64,000 bases of DNA. It comes from Bacillota bacterium (lineage in GTDB: Bacteria > Bacillota > Sulfobacillia > JAJYWN01 > JAJZPE01). Location of the stretch: assembly GCA_021787335.1 (NCBI GenBank), contig JAJYMC010000044.1:76137-140136 (forward strand), read 5' to 3'. Shown here one piece after another: positions 43,854 to 52,900 of this stretch (its first letter is position 1; each line of letters begins with the position of its first letter). The notes under the pieces are model-generated. The model made no database searches. It saw nothing but the letters and a program-made list of their open reading frames with translations, and was not told the origin of the DNA. Both the position numbers and the translations under genes were made by a program.

Positions 43854-44858
43854 GTGCCCGGTCTGTTCTCGCCCCTGACCGTGAAGGGGCTGACGTTCGC
43901 CAGCCGGATCGTCATGCCGCCGATGGCCAACAACATGGCCCCGCCCGACGGTAGCGTGACCGACCGCCACATCGAGCACTACACGGCGCGGGCGGGGCAC
44001 GACGTCGCCCTGATCATGGTCGAGCACTCGTATGTCCGCCGCGATGGCCGGGCAGGCGAGCGCCAACTGGGCATCTACGACGATGCGCTGGTCCCGGGTC
44101 TGCGTCGGTTGGCCACCGCCATCAAGGCGGCCGGTTCGCTGGTCGGCATCCAGATCACCCATTGTGGCAGCCGGACCACCGAGGCGGTCATCGGGCGACG
44201 TCCGCGCGGCCCGTCCGACGTCATCGTCCCAGGCGACAAAGAGGCCCCCGACCCCTTTCCCGCCGAGGAACTGCCGGATATCGTCAGGGCCTTCGGGGCG
44301 GCGGCGGTCCGGGCGGTCGAGGCCGGCTTTGACCTGGTGCAGATCCACGGGGCCCACGGCTACCTGTTGAACCAGTTCATGTCTCCGTACACGAACCACC
44401 GCGACGACGAATACGGGGGCAGCCCCGCCAATCGCCTGCGGCTACCCCTCGAGGTGGTCGACGAGCTCCGGCGGCGGGTCGGTCCAGACTACTGCCTGTC
44501 ATACCGCCTCGGTTCCGACGACATGCTCGAAGGCGGGCTGCACCTGGCCAACGCCCAGTGCGCCACGCCGCACCTGGTGGCCAAGGGGATCGACCTCATC
44601 GATGTCTCCGGCGGCCTCCTCGGGTCACGGCCGCCGCATCTCCAGGGGCAGGTCGGCTACTTCGTCCCGCTGGCCGAGGGGATCAAGGCGATCACCGGGG
44701 TGCCGGTCTGCGTGGCCGGCGGGATAACCAACCCCGAATATGCCGACAAGATCATCCGGGAGGGACGGACGGACCTCGTCGCCGTGGGACGGGCGCTCCT
44801 GGCCGACCAGGCCTGGGCCCGCCGGGCGAGGGAGGCGGTCGGTGGGCGGCCGGGGTGA
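43854..44858 (+). CDS. NADH:flavin oxidoreductase (old yellow enzyme family)
   Basis: This 334-residue protein is a single-domain OYE: FSPLTVKGLTFASRIVMPPM at the start, THCGSRTT near residue 100, QIHGAHGYLLNQFMSPYTNHRDDEYGGSPANRLR near 163, and the phosphate-binding GGITNPEYADKII and VAVGRALLAD. It lacks the extra Fe-S/FAD domains of 2,4-dienoyl-CoA reductase. Such enzymes reduce activated double bonds. The GTG start has GGAGGAG upstream. It stands alone, ending in its own terminator. Confidence 0.9.
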   Translation: MPGLFSPLTVKGLTFASRIVMPPMANNMAPPDGSVTDRHIEHYTARAGHDVALIMVEHSYVRRDGRAGERQLGIYDDALVPGLRRLATAIKAAGSLVGIQITHCGSRTTEAVIGRRPRGPSDVIVPGDKEAPDPFPAEELPDIVRAFGAAAVRAVEAGFDLVQIHGAHGYLLNQFMSPYTNHRDDEYGGSPANRLRLPLEVVDELRRRVGPDYCLSYRLGSDDMLEGGLHLANAQCATPHLVAKGIDLIDVSGGLLGSRPPHLQGQVGYFVPLAEGIKAITGVPVCVAGGITNPEYADKIIREGRTDLVAVGRALLADQAWARRAREAVGGRPG

Positions 44859-44869
44859 GGGCGCCAAAC

Positions 44870-44897
44870 GGGCCCCGCGCTGTATGGCGCGGGGCCC
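44870..44897. terminator. Terminator between the convergent OYE and AOR genes
   Basis: The arms GGGCCCCGCGC (44870-44880) and GCGCGGGGCCC (44887-44897) form an 11-bp perfect stem with a six-base loop, followed by TTTCG. It lies between convergent genes and can act on both strands. Confidence 0.82.
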
Positions 44898-44933
44898 TTT
44901 CGTCGTCCGCCGGCGGGGTTTGACCCGATCGGC

Positions 44934-46817
44934 CTAGGTCACCGGGTGCAGCTCGTGCTGGTGCCGGTGGGAGACCTCAGCCCGGCCGCCATAAAGGTCG
45001 TCGGCGATGTCGTCCAGGCCCAGCTGCTCAAGACGCTTCTGGCTGGGTTTGCCGGTGGTCAGATCCCAGTCCATGACCTCGAAGTAGTCCTCGACCAGCC
45101 GCTCGATGTCCACGGTGACGCCGGCCAGCGGCCCTTCGGTGAGCGGGGGACGCCCGACGATGCGTCCGGGGATGCGCCATTCCCGGGAGTTGACTCCTTC
45201 CCTGAGGTTGAAGGCCTGGCGGAGGTTCTCGATCCGCTCGCCGATGCTGAGCAGCTCGCCCATGCTCCAGTCGCGGCCGGTGACCGCGGTCAGGAAGGCC
45301 GGCATGGAGTGGTAGTCGATGCTCAGGAAGGAGAACATGCAGATCCCGACGTTGTTGACGACGTGCATGAGGTTGGACATGGCCCGGTGGTCCTCGCCGC
45401 GACCCTGGAAGTTGCGGCGGTCGCGTTGCGGGATATCGAACCCGGGCGGGACCATGCCCTCCGAGCCCTGGGTGTGGCGGGCCGGGGTGGGGTCGGTGGC
45501 GTAGGTCGTGCCCATCGCCGGGTCGAAGCGCGGGTCGTGCATCGGCACTTCCTGACCGCCCACCTGGATGGCGTACTTCTCGGCCCCCCGTCCTATCTTC
45601 TCGGCGGCGCGCTTGGTGCCGTCGGCCAGGATGGCGCCGAAGCCCTCGCGGCGGCCCATCTTCTCGAGGAGCTTGATGATCGTTGCGTGGTCGCCCCAGC
45701 GCAGCTCGAGGCCGTCTGTGTCCTTCTGGTCGATGATCCCTTCTTCGAAGAGGTTGATGGCGAAAGCGATGGTGCTCCCGGCCGAGATGGTGTCCAGGCC
45801 GTAGAGGTTACAGAGGTGGTTGGCCTTGATGATCGACTCCAGGTTGTCGTTGCCGCACATGGCCCCGAAGGTGCCGAGGGTCTCATATTCGGGCTTGTGG
45901 GTCTGATCGACCTTGTAGGGCCCGTCGGTCACGGAGACGATGCCGCCGCAACCGATGGGGCAGCGCCAGCAGCCGTAGCCCTTGATCTCATGCTTGTGGA
46001 GGGCGTCGCCGCCGATCTTGGCCGCCCCCGGCAGGGCCTGGGTGCCGGCCGCCGACCAGTTCCTGATCGGGGTGTCGCCGCCGGCCACCAGGGCCTCGAC
46101 CAGCCCCGCGGTCCCGAAGTTGTGGAGGACGTCGTAAAGCGGTCCGCCCAGGCGGGCCAGGTAGAACTGGCGGAGTTCGGCGGCCTTCTCCGGGTCGGCC
46201 AGGGGGATCTTCTTCGTCCCGCGGGCGGCGACGGCCTTGAGGTTCTTCGAGCCCATCACCGCGCCGAGACCTGAGCGCCCGGCGGCCCGCCCGAGGTCGT
46301 TGATGACGCAGGCGATGAGGGACTTCTGCTCACCGGCCGGGCCGATGCAGGCGACGGCCGTGTCCTTGCCCATCTCCTTGCGAATGATGCCCTCGGTCTC
46401 ATGGGTGTCGAGCCCCCACAGGCTGTCGGCCTCGCGGATCTCGGCCCGCCCGTCTTCGATGGCCAGATAGACCGGGCGCGAGGCCTTGCCGGTGACGATG
46501 ACCCCGTCATAGCCGGCCATCTTGAGGACGGGTCCGAAATCGCCGCCGCTGTTGGCGTCGCCCCATCCCCCGGTCAGTGGGGATCTGCCGACCGCCTCAT
46601 ACCTCGAGCTGACGATGGCCGGGGTCCCGGTCAAAGGTCCCGTGATGAGGCCAAAGACATTCTCCGGGCCGAGCGGGTCGGCGCCGGCCGGGATGAGGTC
46701 GTAAAGGAGCCGCGCCCCGATCCCATATCCGCCGAGGTACTTCAGAAGGAAGTCATCGTCGAGGGGTTCTTCGCGGGTCCGTCCCTTGGTCAAATCGGCG
46801 TAGAGAAGCTTTCCCAT
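44934..46817 (-). CDS. Aldehyde:ferredoxin oxidoreductase family protein
   Basis: This 627-residue tungsten/molybdenum bis-pterin enzyme oxidises aldehydes to acids, reducing ferredoxin. The 4Fe-4S ligands are visible as Cys283, Cys286, Cys290 (CWRCPIGC) and Cys493 (NNVGICMF). Other family marks are GKLLYADLT, YEAVGRSPLTGGWGDANSGG and GRAAGRSGLGAVMGSKNLKAV. The ATG at 46817 was chosen over 46832 because GGAGGG sits just in front of it. No molybdopterin or tungstate-transport gene is near, and no MoaD-like partner accompanies it. It may detoxify aldehydes or feed electrons to ferredoxin-dependent steps. Confidence 0.94.
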   Translation of the reverse strand: MGKLLYADLTKGRTREEPLDDDFLLKYLGGYGIGARLLYDLIPAGADPLGPENVFGLITGPLTGTPAIVSSRYEAVGRSPLTGGWGDANSGGDFGPVLKMAGYDGVIVTGKASRPVYLAIEDGRAEIREADSLWGLDTHETEGIIRKEMGKDTAVACIGPAGEQKSLIACVINDLGRAAGRSGLGAVMGSKNLKAVAARGTKKIPLADPEKAAELRQFYLARLGGPLYDVLHNFGTAGLVEALVAGGDTPIRNWSAAGTQALPGAAKIGGDALHKHEIKGYGCWRCPIGCGGIVSVTDGPYKVDQTHKPEYETLGTFGAMCGNDNLESIIKANHLCNLYGLDTISAGSTIAFAINLFEEGIIDQKDTDGLELRWGDHATIIKLLEKMGRREGFGAILADGTKRAAEKIGRGAEKYAIQVGGQEVPMHDPRFDPAMGTTYATDPTPARHTQGSEGMVPPGFDIPQRDRRNFQGRGEDHRAMSNLMHVVNNVGICMFSFLSIDYHSMPAFLTAVTGRDWSMGELLSIGERIENLRQAFNLREGVNSREWRIPGRIVGRPPLTEGPLAGVTVDIERLVEDYFEVMDWDLTTGKPSQKRLEQLGLDDIADDLYGGRAEVSHRHQHELHPVT

Positions 46818-47006
46818 GTACCCTCCGTCCATCGATCAACCACCCCCAGAAAGAGTGCCCGTTGGCCTGCCCGGTACGAGCCGGATGTCGATGGTATTCT
46901 CCCACCGACGGTCGGCGGCGTATTCCGGTGGTGGCTTGCTCGGCGGCGCGGTGGGCACACTTGAGCTTGGCGGCGAGCCGCCGGCGCACAAAGGCACGAT
47001 GGGGGG

Positions 47007-47852
47007 ATGGCCGTGTTCGCCCAACTGATGAACATCATCTGGGTCGTCCTGTTGGTATGGACCTTCCTGTATCCCTGGGAGCGGCAGCGCCGCATCGAAC
47101 GGGCGCGGTGGCGGCTTCTCCGGGAGCTCGAGGTGAAGCGCGGGACGCGCGTCATCACCATGATCCATCGCCAGGAGGCCCTCAGCTTCCTCGGCTTCCC
47201 GCTGGCCCGTTACATCACCATCGAGGACTCGGAGATGGTCCTGCGGGCCATCCGCCTGACTCCGGCGGACATGCCCATCGACCTCATCCTGCACACCCCC
47301 GGCGGGCTCGTCCTGGCCGCGGAGCAGATCGCCCTGGCCATCCAGAAGCATCGCGGGAAGGTGACCGTCTTCGTCCCGCACTACGCCATGTCCGGCGGCA
47401 CCCTCCTGGCCCTGGCCGCCGACGAGATAGCGATGGACGATAATGCCGTCCTGGGGCCGGTGGACCCGCAGATCGGCAGTTACCCGGCGGCCTCGATCCT
47501 CGAGGTGACGCGGATCAAGAAGACCGACGAGATCGATGACAAGACCCTCATCCTGGCCGACGTCTCGAGGAAGGCCATGCGCCAGGTCAAGGAGGCGGTC
47601 ACCGACCTCCTGAAGAAGAAGCGCCCGGCCGATGAGGCCGAGCGCGTCGCCGACGAGTTGACCCGCGGGCAGTGGACCCACGATTATCCGATCACCACGG
47701 AGCAGTTGAAGGGGATGGACCTGCCGATAGCGGTCGGCCTGCCCCCGGAGGTCTATATGCTGATGGACCTGTATCCCCAGCCGCAGCCCCGGCGGCCGTC
47801 GGTGCAGTATGTGCCAATCCCCTACGACGGGGACCAGGGCCGTAGGAAGTGA
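47007..47852 (+). CDS. SDH/ClpP-class membrane-anchored serine protease
   Basis: This 281-residue protein has one N-terminal membrane helix (residues 5-23) and a ClpP/crotonase-fold domain with LHTPGG (96-100) and the catalytic Ser129 in AMSGGT. It belongs to the serine dehydrogenase proteinase (SDH, DUF114) group related to SppA. The C-terminus has a Pro/Gln-rich tail. Members are thought to process membrane proteins or peptides. The ATG start follows GGGGG. The 189-base divergent gap to the AOR gene shows no clear promoter. Confidence 0.87.
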   Translation: MAVFAQLMNIIWVVLLVWTFLYPWERQRRIERARWRLLRELEVKRGTRVITMIHRQEALSFLGFPLARYITIEDSEMVLRAIRLTPADMPIDLILHTPGGLVLAAEQIALAIQKHRGKVTVFVPHYAMSGGTLLALAADEIAMDDNAVLGPVDPQIGSYPAASILEVTRIKKTDEIDDKTLILADVSRKAMRQVKEAVTDLLKKKRPADEAERVADELTRGQWTHDYPITTEQLKGMDLPIAVGLPPEVYMLMDLYPQPQPRRPSVQYVPIPYDGDQGRRK

Positions 47853-47860
47853 CGGGGACC

Positions 47861-48055
47861 TCACATCCTCGCGGCGGGTCGGCTCCGTCTCCAGCCCACA
47901 AGATAGAACCCGGCGATGCCGGCCAGCATGGAGACGAGGAAGAACGGACTCCCTTCCCTGACGGCGTTCAGGGCCAGCGCGATGACGAGCGGCAGGTAGA
48001 CCCCGATGAGCGTGGCGACGAGGCGCCGGTCGGGCGGCGCCCGGTTTCCCCGCGG
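47861..48055 (-). CDS. Two-helix small membrane protein read in frame after the GNAT stop
   Basis: Directly after the GNAT stop codon the same frame stays open for 64 codons: RRLVATLIGVYLPLVIALALN and FFLVSMLAGIAGFYLVGWRRS are two clear membrane helices ending in a basic tail. Third-position G+C is very high, as in the real genes around it. There is no ATG, GTG or TTG before the first helix, so it needs a rare start (CTG, ATC), re-initiation, or readthrough of the stop. It may once have been a C-terminal extension of the GNAT protein. No homologue is recognised. Confidence 0.5.
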   Translation of the reverse strand, partial: PRGNRAPPDRRLVATLIGVYLPLVIALALNAVREGSPFFLVSMLAGIAGFYLVGWRRSRPAARM

Positions 48056-48583
48056 TCAGAGGTTTCTGACCATCATCACCTCGTCGTGGGACGGGCCGCC
48101 CCACGGGTCATCCAGGCCGCCGCGCAGGCGGCCGTATTCGTTGAAACGGCAGGCTCGGAAGAAGGCCTCGGCCGGCGTGCCGCCGCGGACGCTGACCGTC
48201 AGCAGGCGGGCCTGCCGTTGACGGGCGGCGGCGCTCGCCCCTTCGACGAGCGCCCGGCCGACCCCCCGCCGCTGCCACGGACCACCGACGGCGAGGTCGT
48301 CAAGGGAGGCCCGATGAGCGCGCTCCGACGAGCGGGTGTGGAAGGCCAGGAGGACATGGCCGACCACATGCCCTCCGAGGGTGGCCACCAGCCTGAGCTC
48401 TCGTCCGGTGGCGCCTCGGTCCAGACCGCTCTGGACGGAGGCCACCACGTCGAGCACCGGGCGGTGAGGGAAGAGGTGGTCCCTCAGGTCGACGGCGTCT
48501 TCGATGCGGATGGGGCGTACGGTCAGGCCGGCTGGCGAATCAGGTCCGGTGGGGAGATGGCGGCCGTCTGTGGGTGAGTTCAT
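48056..48583 (-). CDS. GNAT-family N-acetyltransferase
   Basis: This 175-residue protein has the acetyl-CoA-binding motif A WQRRGVGRALVEGASAAARQRQA (R/QxxGxG/A) at about residues 102-125, preceded by ASLDDLAVGG, and the C-terminal GNAT strand with AEAFFRACRFNEYG. It transfers an acetyl group to an amine of unknown substrate. It is transcribed away from the TPR gene. An ATG at 48583 is used; the first 20 residues are variable. Confidence 0.85.
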   Translation of the reverse strand: MNSPTDGRHLPTGPDSPAGLTVRPIRIEDAVDLRDHLFPHRPVLDVVASVQSGLDRGATGRELRLVATLGGHVVGHVLLAFHTRSSERAHRASLDDLAVGGPWQRRGVGRALVEGASAAARQRQARLLTVSVRGGTPAEAFFRACRFNEYGRLRGGLDDPWGGPSHDEVMMVRNL

Positions 48584-48663
48584 TGTCTGACCCTCCGCAG
48601 CTTCCCAAAAGACCCTCCAGCGTGCTAAAATGAAACGACTATGAGTTCACGGAGGAATCGACG

Positions 48664-49281
48664 GTGTCCAAACGCGACAGAAACAGGGAAAAGTACGCCG
48701 TCCGGCGACCGGAGCCGCGCCAGGACAACCTATCGTTCATCTTCATCATCGCCGTCGGTCTGCTCTTGGCGGTGGGCATCGGAATCATGATCGGGATGAC
48801 CATCGAGGGGGTGCGCGATCGGACCGCCGCGCCGCCGACTAACCAGACAGGCTCTGACCCAGCGGCGCAGATTGCCGCGTTCCAGGCCCAGGTGGCCAAG
48901 AACCCGAACGACGCCCAGGCCCTCTACGACCTCGCCGACGCCCTGAATACTCAGGCCCTGAAAACACAGGGCGACTTCACGACGGCAATAGGATACTATG
49001 AGCGGGCCCTGGCTTTAAGGCCGAACGACCTGAACATCATGACCGACCTCGGGACGGCCTACTGGTACTCGGGCGACCCCGACAAGGGGCTGGACACTTA
49101 CGCCAAGGTCCTGAAGATCGACCCGAAGTTCCCGAACGCCATCTTCAACAAGGGCGTCGTCCTCTTGGAGGGGAAGAAGGATAAGGCTGGAGCGGCCCAA
49201 GCTTTCCAGTTGTACCTGCAGCTCTATCCGAACGGAGATGGCGCGGCTAAGGCAAAGGAATTGCTCCAGCAGACCAAGTAA
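48664..49281 (+). CDS. Membrane-anchored TPR protein
   Basis: This 205-residue protein has a basic, charged N-terminus, one membrane helix (about 24-46, LSFIFIIAVGLLLAVGIGIMI) and three tetratricopeptide repeats in the outer domain, from about residue 65 onward (ALYDLADALNTQA, AIGYYERALALRPNDLNIMTDLGTAYWYSG, GLDTYAKVLKIDPKFPNAIFNKG). It is probably a scaffold for protein-protein contacts outside the membrane; partner unknown. The GTG start follows CGGAGGA. Confidence 0.87.
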   Translation: MSKRDRNREKYAVRRPEPRQDNLSFIFIIAVGLLLAVGIGIMIGMTIEGVRDRTAAPPTNQTGSDPAAQIAAFQAQVAKNPNDAQALYDLADALNTQALKTQGDFTTAIGYYERALALRPNDLNIMTDLGTAYWYSGDPDKGLDTYAKVLKIDPKFPNAIFNKGVVLLEGKKDKAGAAQAFQLYLQLYPNGDGAAKAKELLQQTK

Positions 49282-49312
49282 AGAGACATCGAGGCGCGAA
49301 TACTGAACAGAG

Positions 49313-49340
49313 ACGCCCGTCCCCTCGTGGGGGCGGGCGT
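49313..49340 (+). terminator. Terminator after the TPR gene
   Basis: The arms ACGCCCGTCCCC (49313-49324) and GGGGGCGGGCGT (49329-49340) pair with one G-T wobble across a TCGT loop, followed by the T-rich TCGTTCGTTT. It separates the TPR gene from the permease gene. Confidence 0.82.
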
Positions 49341-49381
49341 TCGTTCGTTTAGCGGCCGGGCATTCCGGCCACATTAGGGGC

Positions 49382-50986
49382 ATGAAGCGCGTGCAGACCA
49401 TGACCGTCACCGCGGGGCAAGAGAAAGAAGGCCTCCGCCGAGCCGTCGGCGTCTGGGGCTCGTTCACCTGGGGCTACGCCGACGTCGGGGCCGACGTCTA
49501 CGTGGCCCTCGGCCTCGTCATGGGGGCGGCCCACGGGGGGACCCCGGCCGCCTTCGCCATGACCGGCCTCATCTACCTCTTCATCGGCCTGGCCTACACG
49601 GAACTGGCGGCGACCTACCCGGTCGCCGGCGGGGGGCAGTATTATACCCTGCGCGGCCTGGGGGACTTCCTCGGCTTCACGTCCGGTTGGGCCCTGCTCC
49701 TCGACTTCACCATCGACGTGTCGCTCTTCGCCCTGTCGGCGGCGGGCTACGTCAACTTCTTCTTCCCGGCCCTGCAGAAACAGCCGTGGCTGGCCATCGA
49801 AGCGATCGCCGGGATCGGCTTCCTCATCTTCCTCAACCTGCGGGGCATCCGGGAATCATCGCGGATGAACGAGGTCTTTTGCGCCGTCGACATGGTCAAC
49901 GAGTCGGTCATCATCCTCTTCGGCTTTCTCTTCGCCTTCAACCCGGAGCTCTTCACCTATCAGTTCATCCACCAGTTCCCGTCGCGGCACGACTTCCTCT
50001 ACGGGGCGTCCATCGCCATCATCTCCTTCGTCGGCCTGGAGTCCATCTCCCAGGCGGCCGAGGAGACGCTGCGCCCGGCGACCATCGTCCCCCGGACGTC
50101 GCTGGCCCTCATCTTCACCGTCCTCATCTACGCCCTCAGCTTCTCCGTCCTCAGCCTGGGGATCCTCCCCTGGCAGGTCATCGCGGCCAATCAGGGTGAC
50201 CCGGTGGCCGTCCTGGCCAAGCACATCCCGATCATCGGCTTCATCGCCGGGCCGTTCACCGCCCTCCTGGCGGCGACCCTCGTCTTCGCCTCGGCCAACA
50301 CCGGGGTCATGGGCTACTCCCGAATCACCTGGTCGATGAGCAACTTCCGCCTGCTTCCGAAGTGGTTCTCGGCCATCCACCCGGTCCACAGGACGCCGTA
50401 CCGGACCATCCTGGTCTTCTCGATGATCGCCATCGCCGAGGTCATCCTGGCCTCGCTGTCGGCCAATGCCTATGACACCCTGGCCAACATGTACGCCTTC
50501 GGCGCCGTGACCGGCTACATCCTGGTCCTCACGTCCCTCATCCACCTGCGCTTCGCCGACCCATACTCGCCGCGTCCATACAAGGTGCCCTTCAACGTCA
50601 CCGTGAACTACCGAGGCCGGCGCGTGGCCGTGCCCATCATGGGCTTCCTCGGCCTGTTCGGGAGCATCTTCATCTGGGCCCTGGTGGTGGCGACCCACCG
50701 TATCGGGCGGATCGCCGGCCCGGCCTGGATCCTCCTGGGGTACATCGGCTACTTCGTCTTCCGCAAGGCCGACGGGTTGCCGGTGTTCGGCAACATCAAG
50801 CGGGACTGGGAGGCGGAGCAGATCCGGGTCCTGTCCGCGGCCGGGGAGGAATCCATCCTCAAGGCCTACCAGGACGCCCTGGCCAAGCGGGACCGGGAGC
50901 TGGCCGCGAAGGGTGGCGGGGAAGAGGGCGGGGGAGAGGGCCGGAGCGGGAGCGGGAGTGGGGGCGGCAGAGAGGAAAACGGCTGA
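49382..50986 (+). CDS. APC-superfamily amino acid permease
   Basis: This 534-residue transporter has twelve or so membrane helices and the APC opening VGVWGSFTWGYADVGADVYVALGLV (unwound helix 1), AYTELAATYPVAGGGQYYTLRGLGD and FVGLESISQAAEETLRPATIVPR. It imports amino acids or amines with protons. The last 20 residues are Gly/Glu/Ser repeats without clear role. The ATG at 49382 has a weak ribosome binding site; ATG 49400 is an alternative. Confidence 0.9.
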   Translation: MKRVQTMTVTAGQEKEGLRRAVGVWGSFTWGYADVGADVYVALGLVMGAAHGGTPAAFAMTGLIYLFIGLAYTELAATYPVAGGGQYYTLRGLGDFLGFTSGWALLLDFTIDVSLFALSAAGYVNFFFPALQKQPWLAIEAIAGIGFLIFLNLRGIRESSRMNEVFCAVDMVNESVIILFGFLFAFNPELFTYQFIHQFPSRHDFLYGASIAIISFVGLESISQAAEETLRPATIVPRTSLALIFTVLIYALSFSVLSLGILPWQVIAANQGDPVAVLAKHIPIIGFIAGPFTALLAATLVFASANTGVMGYSRITWSMSNFRLLPKWFSAIHPVHRTPYRTILVFSMIAIAEVILASLSANAYDTLANMYAFGAVTGYILVLTSLIHLRFADPYSPRPYKVPFNVTVNYRGRRVAVPIMGFLGLFGSIFIWALVVATHRIGRIAGPAWILLGYIGYFVFRKADGLPVFGNIKRDWEAEQIRVLSAAGEESILKAYQDALAKRDRELAAKGGGEEGGGEGRSGSGSGGGREENG

Positions 50987-51003
50987 CCAAGGGCGAACCT
51001 TTA

Positions 51004-51034
51004 AACCCGCCTTGACCCGCGGGTTTTGTTTTTT
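51004..51034 (+). terminator. Terminator after the permease gene
   Basis: The arms AACCCGC (51004-51010) and GCGGGTT (51019-51025) are followed by TTGTTTTTTG. A TATAAT hexamer at 51067-51072 downstream may be the -10 box of the pst operon, but I find no good -35 box. Confidence 0.78.
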
Positions 51035-51117
51035 GTCCACGGCTGGCGGGCCTGTCCAAAGCAGGTTATAATTAGGCGGGACCCCAGCTCGGAGAACATG
51101 TCGAAAGGGTGGCTGGT

Positions 51118-51957
51118 ATGGGGAAGGGAGGTCTGACCTGGCGGTGGTTCTGCGCCGGGCTCGCCCTCGTGGCCCTCACAGGCCTCGTGGTTGGCTGCCG
51201 GCGCGCGCCGGCGGCCGGGGCGTCCATCACCCTGGCCGGCTCGACCTCCGTGCAGCCGTTCGCCGAGCTTCTGGCCGAGGACTACATGTCCAAGGGGGGC
51301 AAGCAGTCCGTCAACGTCCAGGGTGGCGGCTCCAGTGCCGGGATTCAAGCGGCCGAGACCGGGGCGGCCCAGATCGGCATGTCCTCCCGCGAACTCAAGC
51401 CGGATGAGAAAGCGGTCCTGTACCAGTTCCCCATCGCCCACGACGCCATCGCCATCATCGTCAACCCCACGAACCACCTCGACGGCTTGACCAGCGCCCA
51501 GGTCCGCGGAATCTTCTCGGGGGTCATCCGGAACTGGAAGGACCTCGGCGGCCCGGACAAGGCCATCACCGTCATCAGCCGCGAAGAGGGCTCCGGTACC
51601 CGGGGTTCCTTCGACGAGATGATAATGAAAGACGCCGAGGTCTCCCCGGCGGCGCTCGTCCAAGACTCCAACGGCTCGGTCCGGGAGACCGTGGCCGGCG
51701 ACCCGTACGCCATCGGCTATCTCTCCCTCGGCCTCGTTGACCCGCGCGTGCGGGCGGTCAAGCTGGATGGGGTGGAGGCGACCCTGGCCACCGCCAGGTC
51801 CAAGGAGTACCCGGTGGTTCGGCCGTTCCTTTTCCTGACCAAGGCCGAGCCCACCGGCACGGCCAAGGATTTCATCGACTACGTCCTGAGCCCGGAGGGG
51901 CAGAAGATACTGCTCCGCGAGGGCCTGGTGCCGGTCGACCCGAACGTCGGCCAGTAG
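51118..51957 (+). CDS. pstS: Phosphate ABC transporter substrate-binding lipoprotein
   Basis: This 279-residue receptor has a lipoprotein signal peptide with lipobox TGLVVGC (Cys27) and the PstS pattern: ITLAGSTSVQPFAELLAEDYM, QGGGSSAGIQAAETGAAQIGMSSREL, and the phosphate-binding SREEGSGTRGSFDEM. It binds inorganic phosphate outside the cell. The ATG at 51118 follows AAAGGGTGG; GTG 51109 is less well placed. It heads pstSCA-B-B-phoU, expected to be induced under phosphate limitation, although I cannot identify a Pho box. Confidence 0.94.
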   Translation: MGKGGLTWRWFCAGLALVALTGLVVGCRRAPAAGASITLAGSTSVQPFAELLAEDYMSKGGKQSVNVQGGGSSAGIQAAETGAAQIGMSSRELKPDEKAVLYQFPIAHDAIAIIVNPTNHLDGLTSAQVRGIFSGVIRNWKDLGGPDKAITVISREEGSGTRGSFDEMIMKDAEVSPAALVQDSNGSVRETVAGDPYAIGYLSLGLVDPRVRAVKLDGVEATLATARSKEYPVVRPFLFLTKAEPTGTAKDFIDYVLSPEGQKILLREGLVPVDPNVGQ

Positions 51958-51973
51958 GCCTGGAGGCGACCCC

Positions 51974-52900
51974 ATGTCCGAGGAAGGACGTGTGACCCGG
52001 GAAGGGCACCCAAAGCGCGGGCGGCGGCGGGCCGGCCTCAGTGAGCGCGGCGTGGAGCGCGTCCTCACCGTGGTCGCCCTGTCGGCCATCGGCGTCCTCG
52101 GCCTGATCACCGTGTTCATCTTCATCGGCGGTCTGCCGGCCATCGCCAAGACCGGGCTGTGGGCCTTCGTCTCCGGCCACAAGTGGGCCCCGGGGCGAGG
52201 CGTCTTCGGCATCTTCCCGATGATCATGGGCTCTCTGTGGGTGACCATCGGCGCCCTGGCCATCGGCGTCCCGCTGTCCCTGGCCTGCGCCATTTTCCTG
52301 GCCGAGGTGGCCCCGCCGAAGACGGCCCGGGTGATCAAGCCGGCCATCGAACTCCTGGCCGGCATCCCGTCGGTCATCTATGGGTTCATGGGCCTGGTCA
52401 TCCTGGTGCCGCTCATCCGCACCCACCTGGGCGGCCCCGGGTTCTCCGTCCTGGCCTCGTCGGTCGTCCTCGGGATAATGATCCTGCCGACGGTCATCAG
52501 CATCTCCTACGACGCCATGAAGGCCGTTCCCGAGGCCTACCGCGACGGCTCCCTGGCCCTCGGGGCCACCAAGTGGCAGACCATCGTCATGGTCCTCCTG
52601 CCGGCCGCCCGCTCGGGGATCCTGGCCGCGATCATCCTTGGGATGGGCCGGGCCATCGGCGAGACGATGGCCGTCATCATGGTCGCCGGCAACGCCACCA
52701 TGGTCCCCGGCTCCTTGCTGGACCCGGTCCGCACGCTGACCAGCAACATCGCCCTGGAGATGGGCTACGCCGCCGGGACGCACCGGGCGGCCCTCTTCGG
52801 GACGGGGGTCATCCTCTTCGTCATCATCATGCTGCTGTCTATTCTCGCCAGCTTCACCACCACCGCCAGGGGCAAGGCCAAGGTGAACCCCAAGCCATGA
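51974..52900 (+). CDS. pstC: Phosphate ABC transporter permease PstC
   Basis: This 308-residue permease has six membrane helices and the coupling motif EAYRDGSLALGATKWQTIVMVLLPAARSGILAAIILGMGRAIGETMAV. The first 35 residues are charged and cytoplasmic. It pairs with PstA to form the channel. The start follows GGAGGCGACC, and the end overlaps pstA by four bases. Confidence 0.95.
   Translation: MSEEGRVTREGHPKRGRRRAGLSERGVERVLTVVALSAIGVLGLITVFIFIGGLPAIAKTGLWAFVSGHKWAPGRGVFGIFPMIMGSLWVTIGALAIGVPLSLACAIFLAEVAPPKTARVIKPAIELLAGIPSVIYGFMGLVILVPLIRTHLGGPGFSVLASSVVLGIMILPTVISISYDAMKAVPEAYRDGSLALGATKWQTIVMVLLPAARSGILAAIILGMGRAIGETMAVIMVAGNATMVPGSLLDPVRTLTSNIALEMGYAAGTHRAALFGTGVILFVIIMLLSILASFTTTARGKAKVNPKP

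Noticed and set aside
44946-46274. A 442-codon plus-strand frame opposite the AOR gene
   Set aside because: The AOR gene has all cluster ligands and motifs; the opposite frame shows none and is compositionally odd.
51067-51072. A TATAAT box before pstS
   Set aside because: No -35 box at 16-18 bases and no clear Pho box, so I mention it but do not call a promoter.
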